Source: Pedobacter steynii
Lineage (GTDB): Bacteria > Bacteroidota > Bacteroidia > Sphingobacteriales > Sphingobacteriaceae
NCBI RefSeq assembly: GCF_900103665.1
Contig: NZ_FNGY01000001.1
Location: 744,001 to 808,000, forward strand
DNA length: 64,000 bases
Reading direction: 5' to 3'
Below are positions 35,924 through 44,060 of the stretch, in pieces (position 1 is the first letter of the stretch; the number at the start of each line of letters is the position of its first letter). The notes under the pieces were generated by a model. It saw nothing but the letters and a program-made list of their open reading frames with translations, ran no database searches and was not told the origin of the DNA. The position numbers and the translations under genes are program-made.

Positions 35924-36895
35924 TTAACCTTTATGTGCTTTTAAAGCTTCAATTAATTTAGGGACTACCACGAAGGCATCACCAACGATTCCATAGTCAG
36001 CAACCTTAAAGAAAGGAGCCTCAGGATCAATATTGATCACTACAATAACCTTCGAAGAACTTACTCCGGCTAAATGCTGGATCGCTCCTGAAATACCGAT
36101 TGCAATGTATAAGTTCGGACTGATCGCAATTCCTGTTTGTCCAACGTGCTCAGAATGTGGTCTCCAGTCTGCATCAGATACTGGTTTAGAACAGGCAGTA
36201 GCTGCACCTAAAAGGTTAGCCAGTTCCTCGATCATTCCCCAGTTTTCCGGACCTTTTAAGCCTCTTCCTGCCGAAACAACCAGTTCTGCATCCGGTAGGG
36301 AAACTTTATTGGTTGCCCTTACAATTTCTTTAACGATTGCAGTAAAATCTGTGGCTTTGATTTCCGGGCTGAAAGCTTCAACCGCTGCCTCAACTGCAGA
36401 TTCCTTTACGCCAAAAGCATTTGGATTTAAAGCAATCACTTTAATCGCTGAAGTCAATTCTGTAATGGCAAAAGCTTTACCGGAGAAAGCAGTTTTCTTT
36501 ACTAAAAACTGACCTCCATCTAATTTAGGTAATTCTACCGCACCGTCTACTAATCCTGCTTCCAGTTTTACGGCAACACGTGGTGCCAAACCTTTTCCGG
36601 AGAAAGAGTTAGACAAAACGACTACTGCTGCACTTTCTTTTTTCGCCGCTTCAGCAATGACTGAGGCATAAGCCTGATTAATGAAGTTTTTTAACTGGTC
36701 GTTCGAAACATTTAAAACTTTAGAAGCTCCGTATTTACCTAATTCTTTAAGCTCTGCTTCTCCGACATTACCAATAGATATTGCGGTTAAGCTACTTCCT
36801 TGTATATCTGCAATGGCTTTTGCATAAGATACTGCTTCGAAAACAGATTTCTTAAACTTACCATCGACTTGTTCTACATATACTAAAACTGACAT
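35924..36895 (-). CDS. etfA: Electron transfer flavoprotein, alpha subunit
   Basis: A 323-residue FAD-binding ETF subunit that passes electrons from acyl-CoA and other dehydrogenases to the quinone pool through ETF:quinone oxidoreductase. The C-terminal FAD domain has VVSAGRGLKGPENWGMIEELA, ATACSKPVSDADWRPHSEHVGQTG and the signature YIAIGISGAIQHLAGVSSSKVIVVINIDPEAP. The N-terminal domain is the usual Rossmann-like half. It follows etfB by 44 nt. Confidence 0.97.
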   Translation of the reverse strand: MSVLVYVEQVDGKFKKSVFEAVSYAKAIADIQGSSLTAISIGNVGEAELKELGKYGASKVLNVSNDQLKNFINQAYASVIAEAAKKESAAVVVLSNSFSGKGLAPRVAVKLEAGLVDGAVELPKLDGGQFLVKKTAFSGKAFAITELTSAIKVIALNPNAFGVKESAVEAAVEAFSPEIKATDFTAIVKEIVRATNKVSLPDAELVVSAGRGLKGPENWGMIEELANLLGAATACSKPVSDADWRPHSEHVGQTGIAISPNLYIAIGISGAIQHLAGVSSSKVIVVINIDPEAPFFKVADYGIVGDAFVVVPKLIEALKAHKG

Positions 36896-36939
36896 AAGAT
36901 CTTTATTAAATAATTTTTTTAAACTGTGAAATAGAAAGC

Positions 36940-37677
36940 TTAGATAACCTTAGCTTCTGAATGTAAAAGGCCGATTAACTTTTCTGTTTCATCTGCAGGA
37001 ACCAATTTAACGGCTCCACGAGGAGGAGGAGTGTCAAACTGTTGTACTTTTGATATTTGTGCTATTTCTTTAGCTTCAACAACCTGCAGCGGTTTAGATC
37101 TTGCAGACATGATGCCTCTCATATTTGGGATGGTTGCAACAGCGGTTCCTTCTGCACAACTTGCGATAAATTTACCGCTTACAGAAACCACTTCTTTACC
37201 GCCTTCAATTTCACGTTCAATAGTTGCAGTGGTTCCATCATAATCTAATTTCTTAATGATAGAAATAGAAGGGATGTCTAAAAATTCGCCAACCATGGCA
37301 GCTACCTGTGATCCGTTATAATCGATAGATTCACGACCGCAAAGGATCATGTCATAGTCAGTTGTTTTCGCGTATTCAGCGATCTGATAAGCGGTAAAAT
37401 AGGCATCTCTTGGTTCTGCATTGATTCTGACAGCATCATCTGCTCCGATGGCCAATGCTTTTCTTATGGTTGGTTCTGTGACGCTTTCTCCAACATTGAT
37501 AACGGTAACGGTTCCTTTACCACCGGCACACAGCTCAATTGCTCTTGATAAGGCAATTTCATCATATGGATTCACAATAAATGAAACGCCTGATGTATTG
37601 AATTGTGTATTATCGTTAGTAAAAGTTATTTTTGTCGTTGTGTCGGGCACATTACTGATACAAACTAATATTTTCAT
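36940..37677 (-). CDS. etfB: Electron transfer flavoprotein, beta subunit
   Basis: A 245-residue AMP-binding partner of EtfA. Start placed at ATG 37677 (MKILVCISNVPDTTTKI); six more upstream codons are not family-like and would overlap the -7 element. Landmarks: FIVNPYDEIALSRAIEL, GADDAVRI, YDMILCGRESIDYNGSQVAAMVGEFL, and TIPNMRGIMSARSKPLQV with the usual beta-subunit signature. The gene order beta-alpha is standard. The heterodimer works in the cytoplasm in fatty-acid or amino-acid oxidation. Confidence 0.96.
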   Translation of the reverse strand: MKILVCISNVPDTTTKITFTNDNTQFNTSGVSFIVNPYDEIALSRAIELCAGGKGTVTVINVGESVTEPTIRKALAIGADDAVRINAEPRDAYFTAYQIAEYAKTTDYDMILCGRESIDYNGSQVAAMVGEFLDIPSISIIKKLDYDGTTATIEREIEGGKEVVSVSGKFIASCAEGTAVATIPNMRGIMSARSKPLQVVEAKEIAQISKVQQFDTPPPRGAVKLVPADETEKLIGLLHSEAKVI

Positions 37678-37692
37678 AAAATTGTCTTTTTG

Positions 37693-37700
37693 CAAATCTA
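37693..37700 (-). promoter_or_regulatory. -7 element of the etfBA promoter
   Basis: TAGATTTG on the minus strand fits TAnnTTTG, 16 nt before ATG 37677. The nearest upstream TTTG is 25 nt away, a little too far for the usual spacer. Confidence 0.4.
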
Positions 37701-37722
37701 ATTAAAAAAGCAGGGAATTAAA

Positions 37723-38058
37723 ATGCAAAGTACCCGATTAGCAAAGTTATTGGAGTTTTTATCCAATGATCCTAATGATCCATTCGTTCTATACGCTTTA
37801 GCGACCGAATACAACAACTCAAATGACACAGAAAAGGCATTTGAGTATTACCTGAAACTCACCACTGATCATCCGGATTATGTAGGTACTTATTACCACC
37901 TTGGCAAATTGTACGAAAAACAAGGCCAGAAAGAAGCTGCGCTCCCAGTGTACCAAAAGGGAATGGCTGAAGCCAGAAATAAAAGAGATATGCATGCCTT
38001 TTCTGAGTTACAGGGGGCTTATAATTCTGCTGCAGGTTTAGATTACGAGGACGATTAA
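37723..38058 (+). CDS. Small TPR-repeat protein
   Basis: A 111-residue soluble protein made of about two to three tetratricopeptide repeats (PFVLYALATEYNNSNDTEKAFEY, VGTYYHLGKLYEKQGQKEAALPVY), ending in an acidic tail. No signal peptide. TPRs bind other proteins, but the partner cannot be told. Divergent from etfB with only 45 nt between starts and followed after 11 nt by the chromate transporter gene. Confidence 0.87.
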   Translation: MQSTRLAKLLEFLSNDPNDPFVLYALATEYNNSNDTEKAFEYYLKLTTDHPDYVGTYYHLGKLYEKQGQKEAALPVYQKGMAEARNKRDMHAFSELQGAYNSAAGLDYEDD

Positions 38059-38069
38059 CCTTTATTCAA

Positions 38070-39269
38070 TTGAGTAAAAGACAACTGCTATTTATCAGGG
38101 ATGTGTTTCTATTTACGTTTACCGCCTTTGGTGGTGCACAGGCACATCTGGCCCTATTGTTAAAGTACTTCGTGAAAAATGTCCCGTATATTTCTGAAGA
38201 GGAATTGCTGGAGCTGAATGCCCTGGCCCAGGTCTTACCCGGACCCGCATCCACGCAAACGCTGGTGGGGATCGGCTATAAGGTAGGAGGGTTGAAACTT
38301 GCCATCATTACCTTTCTGATCTGGATCATCCCATCTGCGGCAGTGATGACTTTTGCCGCCATCAGTTTTGCTAAATGGGACCAGAAGCAGAAATTTAGTA
38401 CGATCCTGGAATACATGCAGCCTATTGCTCTGGGAATTGTTGCCTTTGGTGCCTTTAACCTGGCGAAAAGGGTGCTGGTTTCCCAGCTGACCATTTTCCT
38501 CGCAGGTGCTGCGGTAATCGTGACACTGGTACTCCGAAACGCTTATGTGTTTCCTATTGCCATTTTAATCGGAGGGATGATCTCTTCGGCTATTGGAACG
38601 CCGAAAGAAGAAAGCGAACTCCGGGTGAAGTTGTTTTCTAACATCAACCCTAAAAAACTAATCTATTTTAGTAGTGTTTTGCTGCTGTTTTCCCTGCTAG
38701 GGGCCATCATCAACAGAACTTCCCCTTTTAGTTTACCGATCAGGTTGTTCGAGAACTTTTATCGAAACGGGATTCTCATTTTTGGCGGCGGACAAGTACT
38801 GGTGCCTTTGATGTTTACCGAGTTTGTGGAAATGAAGCATTACCTGAATGGTTCAAGCTTTCTTTCCGGTTTTGCACTTCAGCAGGCATTACCGGGCCCT
38901 ACTTTCTCTTTTACGAGTTATGTAGGTGCTTTGAGCATGAAAACTTTTGGTTATGGCTTAACAGGCCAGATCCTGGGCGGCTTTGTTGCGGTGATGGGGA
39001 TCAATCTGCCAGGACTAATTCTCGTCCTCTTTATTGTTCCCTTTTGGGAAGACCTGAAAAAGATCTCCCGAATTAAATATTCTATGACCGGAATTAATGC
39101 GGTCAGTGTGGGCTTTATTATTGCCGCATTTATCCTCCTGGTAAAGCCTATGGGCTTAAACGCAATGGGAATAGGGGTGATGACCGGTACCTTTCTTGTG
39201 CTTAACTATACCAGAATAAGCCCGCCATTCATTGTGCTGGCGGGAATCTTATTAGGTTATTTCATTTGA
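38070..39269 (+). CDS. chrA: Chromate transporter, CHR family (long form)
   Basis: A 399-residue inner-membrane protein with two homologous CHR halves. Half 1: FTAFGGAQAHLALLLKYFV, LPGPASTQTLVGIGYKVGGL. Half 2: NGILIFGGGQVLVPLMFTEFV, FALQQALPGPTFSFTSYVGAL. The FGG and PGP motifs of both halves are intact. Family members export chromate or act as general oxyanion carriers. Start is TTG 38070 (MSKRQLLFIRDVF), 11 nt after the TPR gene; no in-frame ATG lies in the conserved N-terminus. It converges on dnaB with a 9-nt gap and no terminator. Confidence 0.92.
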   Translation: MSKRQLLFIRDVFLFTFTAFGGAQAHLALLLKYFVKNVPYISEEELLELNALAQVLPGPASTQTLVGIGYKVGGLKLAIITFLIWIIPSAAVMTFAAISFAKWDQKQKFSTILEYMQPIALGIVAFGAFNLAKRVLVSQLTIFLAGAAVIVTLVLRNAYVFPIAILIGGMISSAIGTPKEESELRVKLFSNINPKKLIYFSSVLLLFSLLGAIINRTSPFSLPIRLFENFYRNGILIFGGGQVLVPLMFTEFVEMKHYLNGSSFLSGFALQQALPGPTFSFTSYVGALSMKTFGYGLTGQILGGFVAVMGINLPGLILVLFIVPFWEDLKKISRIKYSMTGINAVSVGFIIAAFILLVKPMGLNAMGIGVMTGTFLVLNYTRISPPFIVLAGILLGYFI

Positions 39270-39278
39270 TACTTTGAT

Positions 39279-40847
39279 TTAGAACGGTGCGTCGTCATCG
39301 TTCATGTCGTCCATTCTCGATGGCTTGATGATCACATTGCCATCAGGTCTGTCGAAATCCTGTGAGGGTTGCAGTCCTGCGCTTGGACTTTCCATAGAGA
39401 AAGAGGTTGGTGCAGAGAAGCTTTCTTCCAAATCTGTAAATTTCACGTACTTACCGATAAATCGAAGTGGCACAATTCCGGTTTCACCGTTACGGTGTTT
39501 CGCGATAATTACCTCACCAATACCTGCTTGTGAACGTCCTTGCTCATCTTCCGTAATCCCGTAGTATTCCGGTCTGTATAGGAAGAGCACCATATCCGCA
39601 TCCTGCTCAATGGAACCGGACTCACGTAAATCCGATAGCATCGGGCGTTTACCGTTTTGTCCGGGTCTGCTCTCTACCGCACGACTCAACTGAGAGAGTG
39701 CCAGTACAGGAACGTTTAATTCTTTGGCTACAGATTTCAGGGCCCTGGAGATACTACCAATTTCCTGCTCCCTGTTTCCACCGCCACCTTCACCTTTACC
39801 ATGCATCAGCTGCAAGTAATCGATGATGATTAACTGTAAATCGTATTGTGATTTTAACCTTCTGCATTTCGCCCTGAACTCAAAGATATTTAAAGCCGGG
39901 GTATCGTCAATTAATAATGGTGCTTCTGTTAAGGTACCTATTTTGCTGTGGAGCTGTTGCCATTCCCACTCTGCAAGATTTCCTTTTCTGATCTTTTCCT
40001 GCTCAATCTCCGTTTCTCCGGAAATCAAACGATTCACCAACTGTACCGAGGACATCTCCAGGGAGAAAACTACTACAGCACGTTTAAAATCTACTGCGGC
40101 ATTTCTGGCGCAGGTCAGTACGAATGCCGTTTTTCCCATTGCCGGACGTGCCGCGATGATCACCAGATCTGAAGGCTGCCATCCACCCGTAATCCGGTCC
40201 AGGTCTGTAAATCCGGAAGGTACCCCGGTTAATCCATCACTCTTTCCACGAAGTTCCTCTAAAGTGGCCAGGGATTGTTTTACAATCTCGTCCATCTTCT
40301 GGGTATCCCTGCGCAGGTTATTCTGAGCAATATCAAACAGGTTCTTTTCTGCATGGTCCAGCAGATCGAAAATATCGGTGGTATCCTCGTAAGCATTCTG
40401 AATAATTTCAGAAGAGATCCTGATGAGCTCCCGCTGAATGTATTTCTGGGAAATGATCCGGGCATGGTATTCTATGTTTGCTGCCGAAGCAACCCTGTTG
40501 GTTAGATTGGTAATATAGTAAGCACCGCCTACCATTTCCAGTTGTCCCAGGTTTCTAAGTTCTGAGGTGACGGTTAAGATGTCTACCGGCTTTGATTTCT
40601 GAAACAATAAAGCGATGGCTTCAAAAATCTTTTTGTGCGCTTCCGCATAAAAAACTTCGGGTTTTAAGATGTCAATTACCGTAGAAAGGGCGTCTTTTTC
40701 TAACATCAAAGCACCAAGGACCGCTTCTTCAAGGTCTAATGCCTGAGGTGGTATCTTTCCCATGGTGTTCATGGAATTGCTCAACCTGTTCTTTCTGGCA
40801 GTGAAGCTTGCTTTATCTTGTCCCTGATTTCCGTTATCATTACTCAT
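39279..40847 (-). CDS. dnaB: Replicative DNA helicase DnaB
   Basis: A 522-residue hexameric helicase that unwinds DNA at the replication fork. Start at ATG 40847 (MSNDNGNQGQD); six upstream codons are not expected. N-terminal domain ~30-140 (PPQALDLEEAVLGALMLEKDAL). The RecA-type motor has LVIIAARPAMGKTAF (Walker A), VVVFSLEMSS, QLIIIDYLQLM (Walker B) and LSQLSRAVESRPGKRP-like motif H4. The C-terminal tail is acidic (MNDDDAPF), as common in Bacteroidota. No intein is present. Confidence 0.97.
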   Translation of the reverse strand: MSNDNGNQGQDKASFTARKNRLSNSMNTMGKIPPQALDLEEAVLGALMLEKDALSTVIDILKPEVFYAEAHKKIFEAIALLFQKSKPVDILTVTSELRNLGQLEMVGGAYYITNLTNRVASAANIEYHARIISQKYIQRELIRISSEIIQNAYEDTTDIFDLLDHAEKNLFDIAQNNLRRDTQKMDEIVKQSLATLEELRGKSDGLTGVPSGFTDLDRITGGWQPSDLVIIAARPAMGKTAFVLTCARNAAVDFKRAVVVFSLEMSSVQLVNRLISGETEIEQEKIRKGNLAEWEWQQLHSKIGTLTEAPLLIDDTPALNIFEFRAKCRRLKSQYDLQLIIIDYLQLMHGKGEGGGGNREQEIGSISRALKSVAKELNVPVLALSQLSRAVESRPGQNGKRPMLSDLRESGSIEQDADMVLFLYRPEYYGITEDEQGRSQAGIGEVIIAKHRNGETGIVPLRFIGKYVKFTDLEESFSAPTSFSMESPSAGLQPSQDFDRPDGNVIIKPSRMDDMNDDDAPF

Positions 40848-41030
40848 AGGCACAAAAATAGGCAAAAATTAGGTCCTTTGCTTAATTCTTTTATGAACAT
40901 TTGAAAACATCAAATACCGGAATTCCGGGGTCATCCTGCTAAATCGAACTTATTTTCCAACAGAACTATGTGGATAAGACGGACTTAGCCCGGCAAAAAA
41001 ATAGGTTTCCTTTAATCGTAATATTTCAGC

Positions 41031-41038
41031 TATTTTTG
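41031..41038 (+). promoter_or_regulatory. -7 element of the rlmB promoter
   Basis: TATTTTTG fits TAnnTTTG, with TTTA at 41011-41014 as a weak -33 match (16-nt spacer). A start near 41044 leaves ~13 nt to ATG 41057 and rules out the in-frame ATG at 40970. Confidence 0.45.
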
Positions 41039-41056
41039 CGCTTCAATTTAAGAAAG

Positions 41057-41824
41057 ATGGAAAATTCCAGGAGAGCCCCGAGAGCTAAAGAAAATAATGA
41101 ATTCGTATTTGGTATACGTGCTGTAATAGAAGCAATTAAAGCTGCTAAAGATATTGAGAGTATTTATGTTCAGCGGGGATTGTCTGGAGAGCTGATGCTG
41201 GAGTTGAAAGCCCTTTTAAAAGACGTTGATGCACCGATTCACAATGTACCGGTAGAGAAATTAAACCGGATGACCCAGAAAAATCACCAGGGGGTGATTG
41301 CGGTAATTTCTTCCATCACTTTCCAGAAAATTGAAGACATCATTCCTGCGATTTATGAAAAAGGTGAAACACCGTTGATCCTGATTCTGGATGGCATCAC
41401 CGATGTGCGTAATATGGGTGCTATTGCCAGAACTGCTGCATGTGCAGGTGTTCATGCGATTGTACTGCCGACAAAAAATTCTGCGCAGATCAATGCAGAT
41501 GCGATTAAAACTTCTGCAGGAGCCTTATTTACCATCCCGGTTTGCAGACATCCGAACTTGCATAAAACAGCCCTGTTTTTACAGGATTGTGGTTTACAGA
41601 TTGTAGCCTGTACGGAAAAAACAAACGACCTGATTTATGCTCCTGATTATACCGTTCCTACCGCAATTGTAATGGGAGCAGAGGATGAGGGGATTTCCAA
41701 CGAGATCATGAGGATGGCAAATCATCTCGCCAAAATCCCAATGATCGGAGAGATCGGATCCTTAAACGTTTCCGTTTCTGCCGGCGTAATTCTTTACGAA
41801 GCCATCAGACAACGTCAGTTGTAA
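41057..41824 (+). CDS. rlmB: 23S rRNA (guanosine-2'-O-)-methyltransferase RlmB family
   Basis: A 255-residue SpoU-type methyltransferase; RlmB modifies G2251 of 23S rRNA with SAM. N-terminal substrate-binding domain: FVFGIRAVIEAIKAAKDIESIYVQ and NHQGVIAVIS. The trefoil-knot catalytic domain has LILDGITDVRNMGAIARTAACAG (motif 1), IVMGAEDEGISNEI (motif 2) and LNVSVSAGVILYEAIRQR (motif 3). Start placed at ATG 41057 (MENSRRAPRAKE), supported by the -7 box. Followed by a terminator. Confidence 0.94.
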   Translation: MENSRRAPRAKENNEFVFGIRAVIEAIKAAKDIESIYVQRGLSGELMLELKALLKDVDAPIHNVPVEKLNRMTQKNHQGVIAVISSITFQKIEDIIPAIYEKGETPLILILDGITDVRNMGAIARTAACAGVHAIVLPTKNSAQINADAIKTSAGALFTIPVCRHPNLHKTALFLQDCGLQIVACTEKTNDLIYAPDYTVPTAIVMGAEDEGISNEIMRMANHLAKIPMIGEIGSLNVSVSAGVILYEAIRQRQL

Positions 41825-41832
41825 TCTCATAA

Positions 41833-41865
41833 GGGGCTGTCTAAAAAGACAGCCCCAATATTTTG
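41833..41865 (+). terminator. Terminator of rlmB
   Basis: GGGGCTGTC (41833-41841) pairs perfectly with 41848-41856 and is followed by AATATTTTG. The GCCCCAATATTTTG segment (41852-41865) recurs inverted at 42645-42658. Confidence 0.8.
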
Positions 41866-41882
41866 CTTTAAAAATTTTCGCT

Positions 41883-42023
41883 TTAGAATCCCACTACCAC
41901 TTCCAGTACGAAGCCATTGAATTTTCCGCCTGAGCGGAGATCAGCAGTTGGGAAGTCTTTATATTTCTGCTGTACATATTCCCCCTTCATCAGTATATTT
42001 TTAGTTAAAAACCAGCCTGCATT
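41883..42023 (-). pseudogene. 3' remnant of an outer-membrane porin gene
   Basis: Read on the minus strand these 141 nt give 46 in-frame residues beginning NAGWFLTKNILMKGEYVQQK and ending GFVLEVVVGF then stop. The amphipathic strands, the KFNGF turn and the final aromatic residue are the usual end of a trimeric-type barrel porin of Bacteroidota. Nothing upstream in frame belongs to it: a stop lies at 42030-42032. The rest of the gene is missing, so it is a decayed or deleted locus fused to the fragment next to it. Confidence 0.7.
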
Positions 42024-42035
42024 CTTTAGTTAAAA
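42000..42035. repeat. 11-bp direct repeat at a deletion junction
   Basis: TTTAGTTAAAA occurs at 42000-42010 and 42025-42035. The pair brackets the point where the secreted-protein fragment passes into the porin fragment, which lies between the two copies. Confidence 0.6.
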
Positions 42036-42147
42036 TCCACTTCACCGGATCTGTATGACCAGCTTTAAAGGCGAGAGCGGGCAGAAGGATGAAAAGTAGC
42101 AGCAAGAATGGCCTGATCAGGAAGCCGGACCCGGAGGAAGGACTCAT
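42019..42147 (-). pseudogene. 5' remnant of a secreted (YceI-like) protein gene
   Basis: On the minus strand ATG 42147 opens a frame with a signal peptide (IRPFLLLLFILLPALAFKAG) and then HTDPVKWILTKEC, like the first strand of a secreted YceI-type lipid-binding domain. After codon 43 the sequence turns into out-of-frame porin sequence and stops at 42003-42001. The ATG overlaps the stop of the preceding gene (ATGA), which shows the lost gene was translationally coupled to it. The YceI assignment rests on a short stretch and is tentative; the truncation itself is plain. Confidence 0.6.
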
Positions 42148-42539
42148 TTGCAAAAAGAACTGTCCACAATTGAAAGGTTGAAAATTGCTTTTCTTTCCGC
42201 CTGGAAGGCGTTCAGTAGTTTTTCAATTTTTAGCTTTAAGCTGATGTGATCGGCTAAGAAACTGAAGGCAATCTTTTTTTCTGAGGCGACCACGAGAACG
42301 CCCAGGACATTGATGAACTTAGAAATATCATTTTTCAAATGCTCATAGCTATCTCTTAATTTATCCAGTCTTTCCTTAAAATCAGCCTTATCGGGCGATT
42401 GAACCAGAGATTTGTGCAGCTTGATTAAGAATCCCATCTCAGGTTCAAAAAAATCCAGGTCTGTCAACCATTGTTTACCGATCAGGTAAAGTTCCTGTAA
42501 TTCGGTGTTCAGTTCATTTTCTTCTATTGATGTTGTCAT
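42144..42539 (-). CDS. Uncharacterised helical protein
   Basis: A 131-residue soluble protein without signal peptide. It is nearly all helix, with heptad-like Leu/Ile spacing (ELQELYLIGKQWLTDLDF, FKERLDKLRDSYEHLKNDISKF, LKLKIEKLLNAFQAERKAIF), so coiled-coil or four-helix packing is likely. I recognise no family. Its stop overlaps the start of a truncated secreted-protein gene, so it was once the first gene of an operon leading to the lost porin region. Confidence 0.75.
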   Translation of the reverse strand: MTTSIEENELNTELQELYLIGKQWLTDLDFFEPEMGFLIKLHKSLVQSPDKADFKERLDKLRDSYEHLKNDISKFINVLGVLVVASEKKIAFSFLADHISLKLKIEKLLNAFQAERKAIFNLSIVDSSFCK

Positions 42540-42653
42540 GGCTAAGAAATAATAAGTAAATTTTGGATTATTATTTCTTTGTTTGATTGACCGGGATCAG
42601 TCTTTATGGTGATGTTCATCACCTTTGAAAGGGAGGGATGATTACAAAATATT

Positions 42654-42677
42654 GGGGCCGCCATTTCAGGCAGCCCC
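42654..42677 (-). terminator. Terminator of the Hsp70-like gene
   Basis: GGGGCTGCC (42677-42669 on the minus strand) pairs with GGCGGCCCC (42662-42654), one weak pair, followed by AATATTTTG. It is nearly identical in design to the rlmB terminator, in the opposite orientation. Confidence 0.7.
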
Positions 42678-42686
42678 ATAGGCTAT

Positions 42687-43958
42687 TTAAGCTTCCTCAA
42701 ATAAATATCCGCTATAGGCCAATCCTTTGGCTACACTGATAAAATTATCTCCTGAATTTACAGGAACACCAGGGAATTTGGTGTTAAACAAGTTTTTAAC
42801 TGCTGCGACCAATGAAGTTCCGCCAGTGAGGAACAAACTGTCGATTTCTTCTGCTTTGATCTGATGTTTAAGGATAAACTCATCCAGGTACATGCTGATC
42901 TTTCTCAGGTCTTTCTGAATGATGGTATTGTATTGATCAATGGATACCTGCTCATCGATCTCTATTTCCATCTTTTTATAGACAAAAGGAGAATCATCAC
43001 TTTTCGACAACTGTACTTTTGTTTTTTCAATAGATTGAAACAGGGAATAGCCGAGATTGTGGTCGGTCAGGGTGATCAGGTTCTTTAGTTTTGGGTTCTG
43101 TTTTGAATAATGGTAATAATTCTGAAGGTCATTCCTTACCCTTAGTCCGTTAAAGAAGTTCATTTGTTCCCAGGAACAGATGTTACTGAAGTAGGAATTC
43201 GGAACGGTTAACATTTTGCCCGGAGCGGCTTCATAGAGGGTGTCTTTTCCGAAATGAGGTGTTCCGCGGTCCCACATAAAGGAAGAGTCAAAGCTATCGC
43301 CACCGATATAAATACCGCCGGTTGCCAGGATGTCTTTTCTACGGTCCTTGCTGCCCACTTTTTCAGGATCAAGGATGAGGTAAGTGAAATCGGTTGTACC
43401 ACCACCTAAATCGGCAACGAGTACTTTCTCTTTTTTGGTAATGGTTTTCTCATAGGCAAAGGCAGCACCGATGGGTTCGAACTGGAACCTGATGTCGGTA
43501 AATCCCGCACTTTCGGCCGCTTTATTTAAGCGCTTCTGTGCAAGGGCGTCCTTGGCCGTGCTCTCGTCGTCGAAGAAAACAGGTCTGCCAATGATCGCTT
43601 TCTGACAATCATATCCGATGATCTTGTCTGCTTTCAGCTTTAAGTCCCTTAAAATTAAAGTCACCAGATCTGAAGCATTGTATTTTTTATTGTAGACACG
43701 GGTTTCGATGAAACTGCTTCTTGGCAAAATCCTTTTAATGGACTTCATAAACCGGCCTTTCATTCCATCTTTCAGGTAGGCATTAATGGCATCTTCGCCC
43801 ACAAAATGGGTAACAGGCTCTGAGGCGCTGAGCTCATTCTGGAAATATAAAATGGAGGGAACGGTAATCGTATCGATGATTTCTTTTTTTTCATCATCAT
43901 AGATGGATAGGGCAGAATTGGTTGTTCCAAAGTCAATTCCGTATAAATACTTAGTCAT
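42687..43958 (-). CDS. Hsp70-family ATPase (YegD-like, no substrate-binding domain)
   Basis: A 423-residue actin-fold ATPase starting MTKYLYGIDFGTTNSALSIYD (phosphate 1 motif). It has VLVADLGGGTTDFTYLIL (phosphate 2) and LFLTGGTSLVAAVKNLFNTKFPGVPV (adenosine motif). At this length it ends with the nucleotide-binding domain and lacks the DnaK beta-sandwich and lid, like E. coli YegD. A large helical insert lies around residues 230-330. Start is set at ATG 43958; an upstream ATG would add a non-family hydrophobic stretch. Clients unknown. Confidence 0.9.
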   Translation of the reverse strand: MTKYLYGIDFGTTNSALSIYDDEKKEIIDTITVPSILYFQNELSASEPVTHFVGEDAINAYLKDGMKGRFMKSIKRILPRSSFIETRVYNKKYNASDLVTLILRDLKLKADKIIGYDCQKAIIGRPVFFDDESTAKDALAQKRLNKAAESAGFTDIRFQFEPIGAAFAYEKTITKKEKVLVADLGGGTTDFTYLILDPEKVGSKDRRKDILATGGIYIGGDSFDSSFMWDRGTPHFGKDTLYEAAPGKMLTVPNSYFSNICSWEQMNFFNGLRVRNDLQNYYHYSKQNPKLKNLITLTDHNLGYSLFQSIEKTKVQLSKSDDSPFVYKKMEIEIDEQVSIDQYNTIIQKDLRKISMYLDEFILKHQIKAEEIDSLFLTGGTSLVAAVKNLFNTKFPGVPVNSGDNFISVAKGLAYSGYLFEEA

Positions 43959-43998
43959 TGTAAAGAGAAATTTTGAGGCAACGAAAAATGTTAAAAAC

Positions 43999-44040
43999 AA
44001 TACATCCGGATTTTAGCATTTGCCAGAAGCCGGATGTATT
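43999..44040 (-). terminator. Terminator of manC
   Basis: AATACATCCGG (43999-44009) pairs perfectly with 44030-44040; on the minus strand GTTTTTAAC follows the stem. Confidence 0.75.
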
Positions 44041-44060
44041 AAAAAAAGGTAAGATCTTGG

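Noticed and set aside
36033..36512. A 159-codon + strand frame opposite etfA
   Set aside because: It is antisense to the FAD-binding domain of an intact etfA.
40853..40871. Two overlapping -7-like boxes directly before dnaB
   Set aside because: The nearer would give an almost leaderless mRNA and the other has the wrong spacing; neither has a -33 partner, so no promoter was called.
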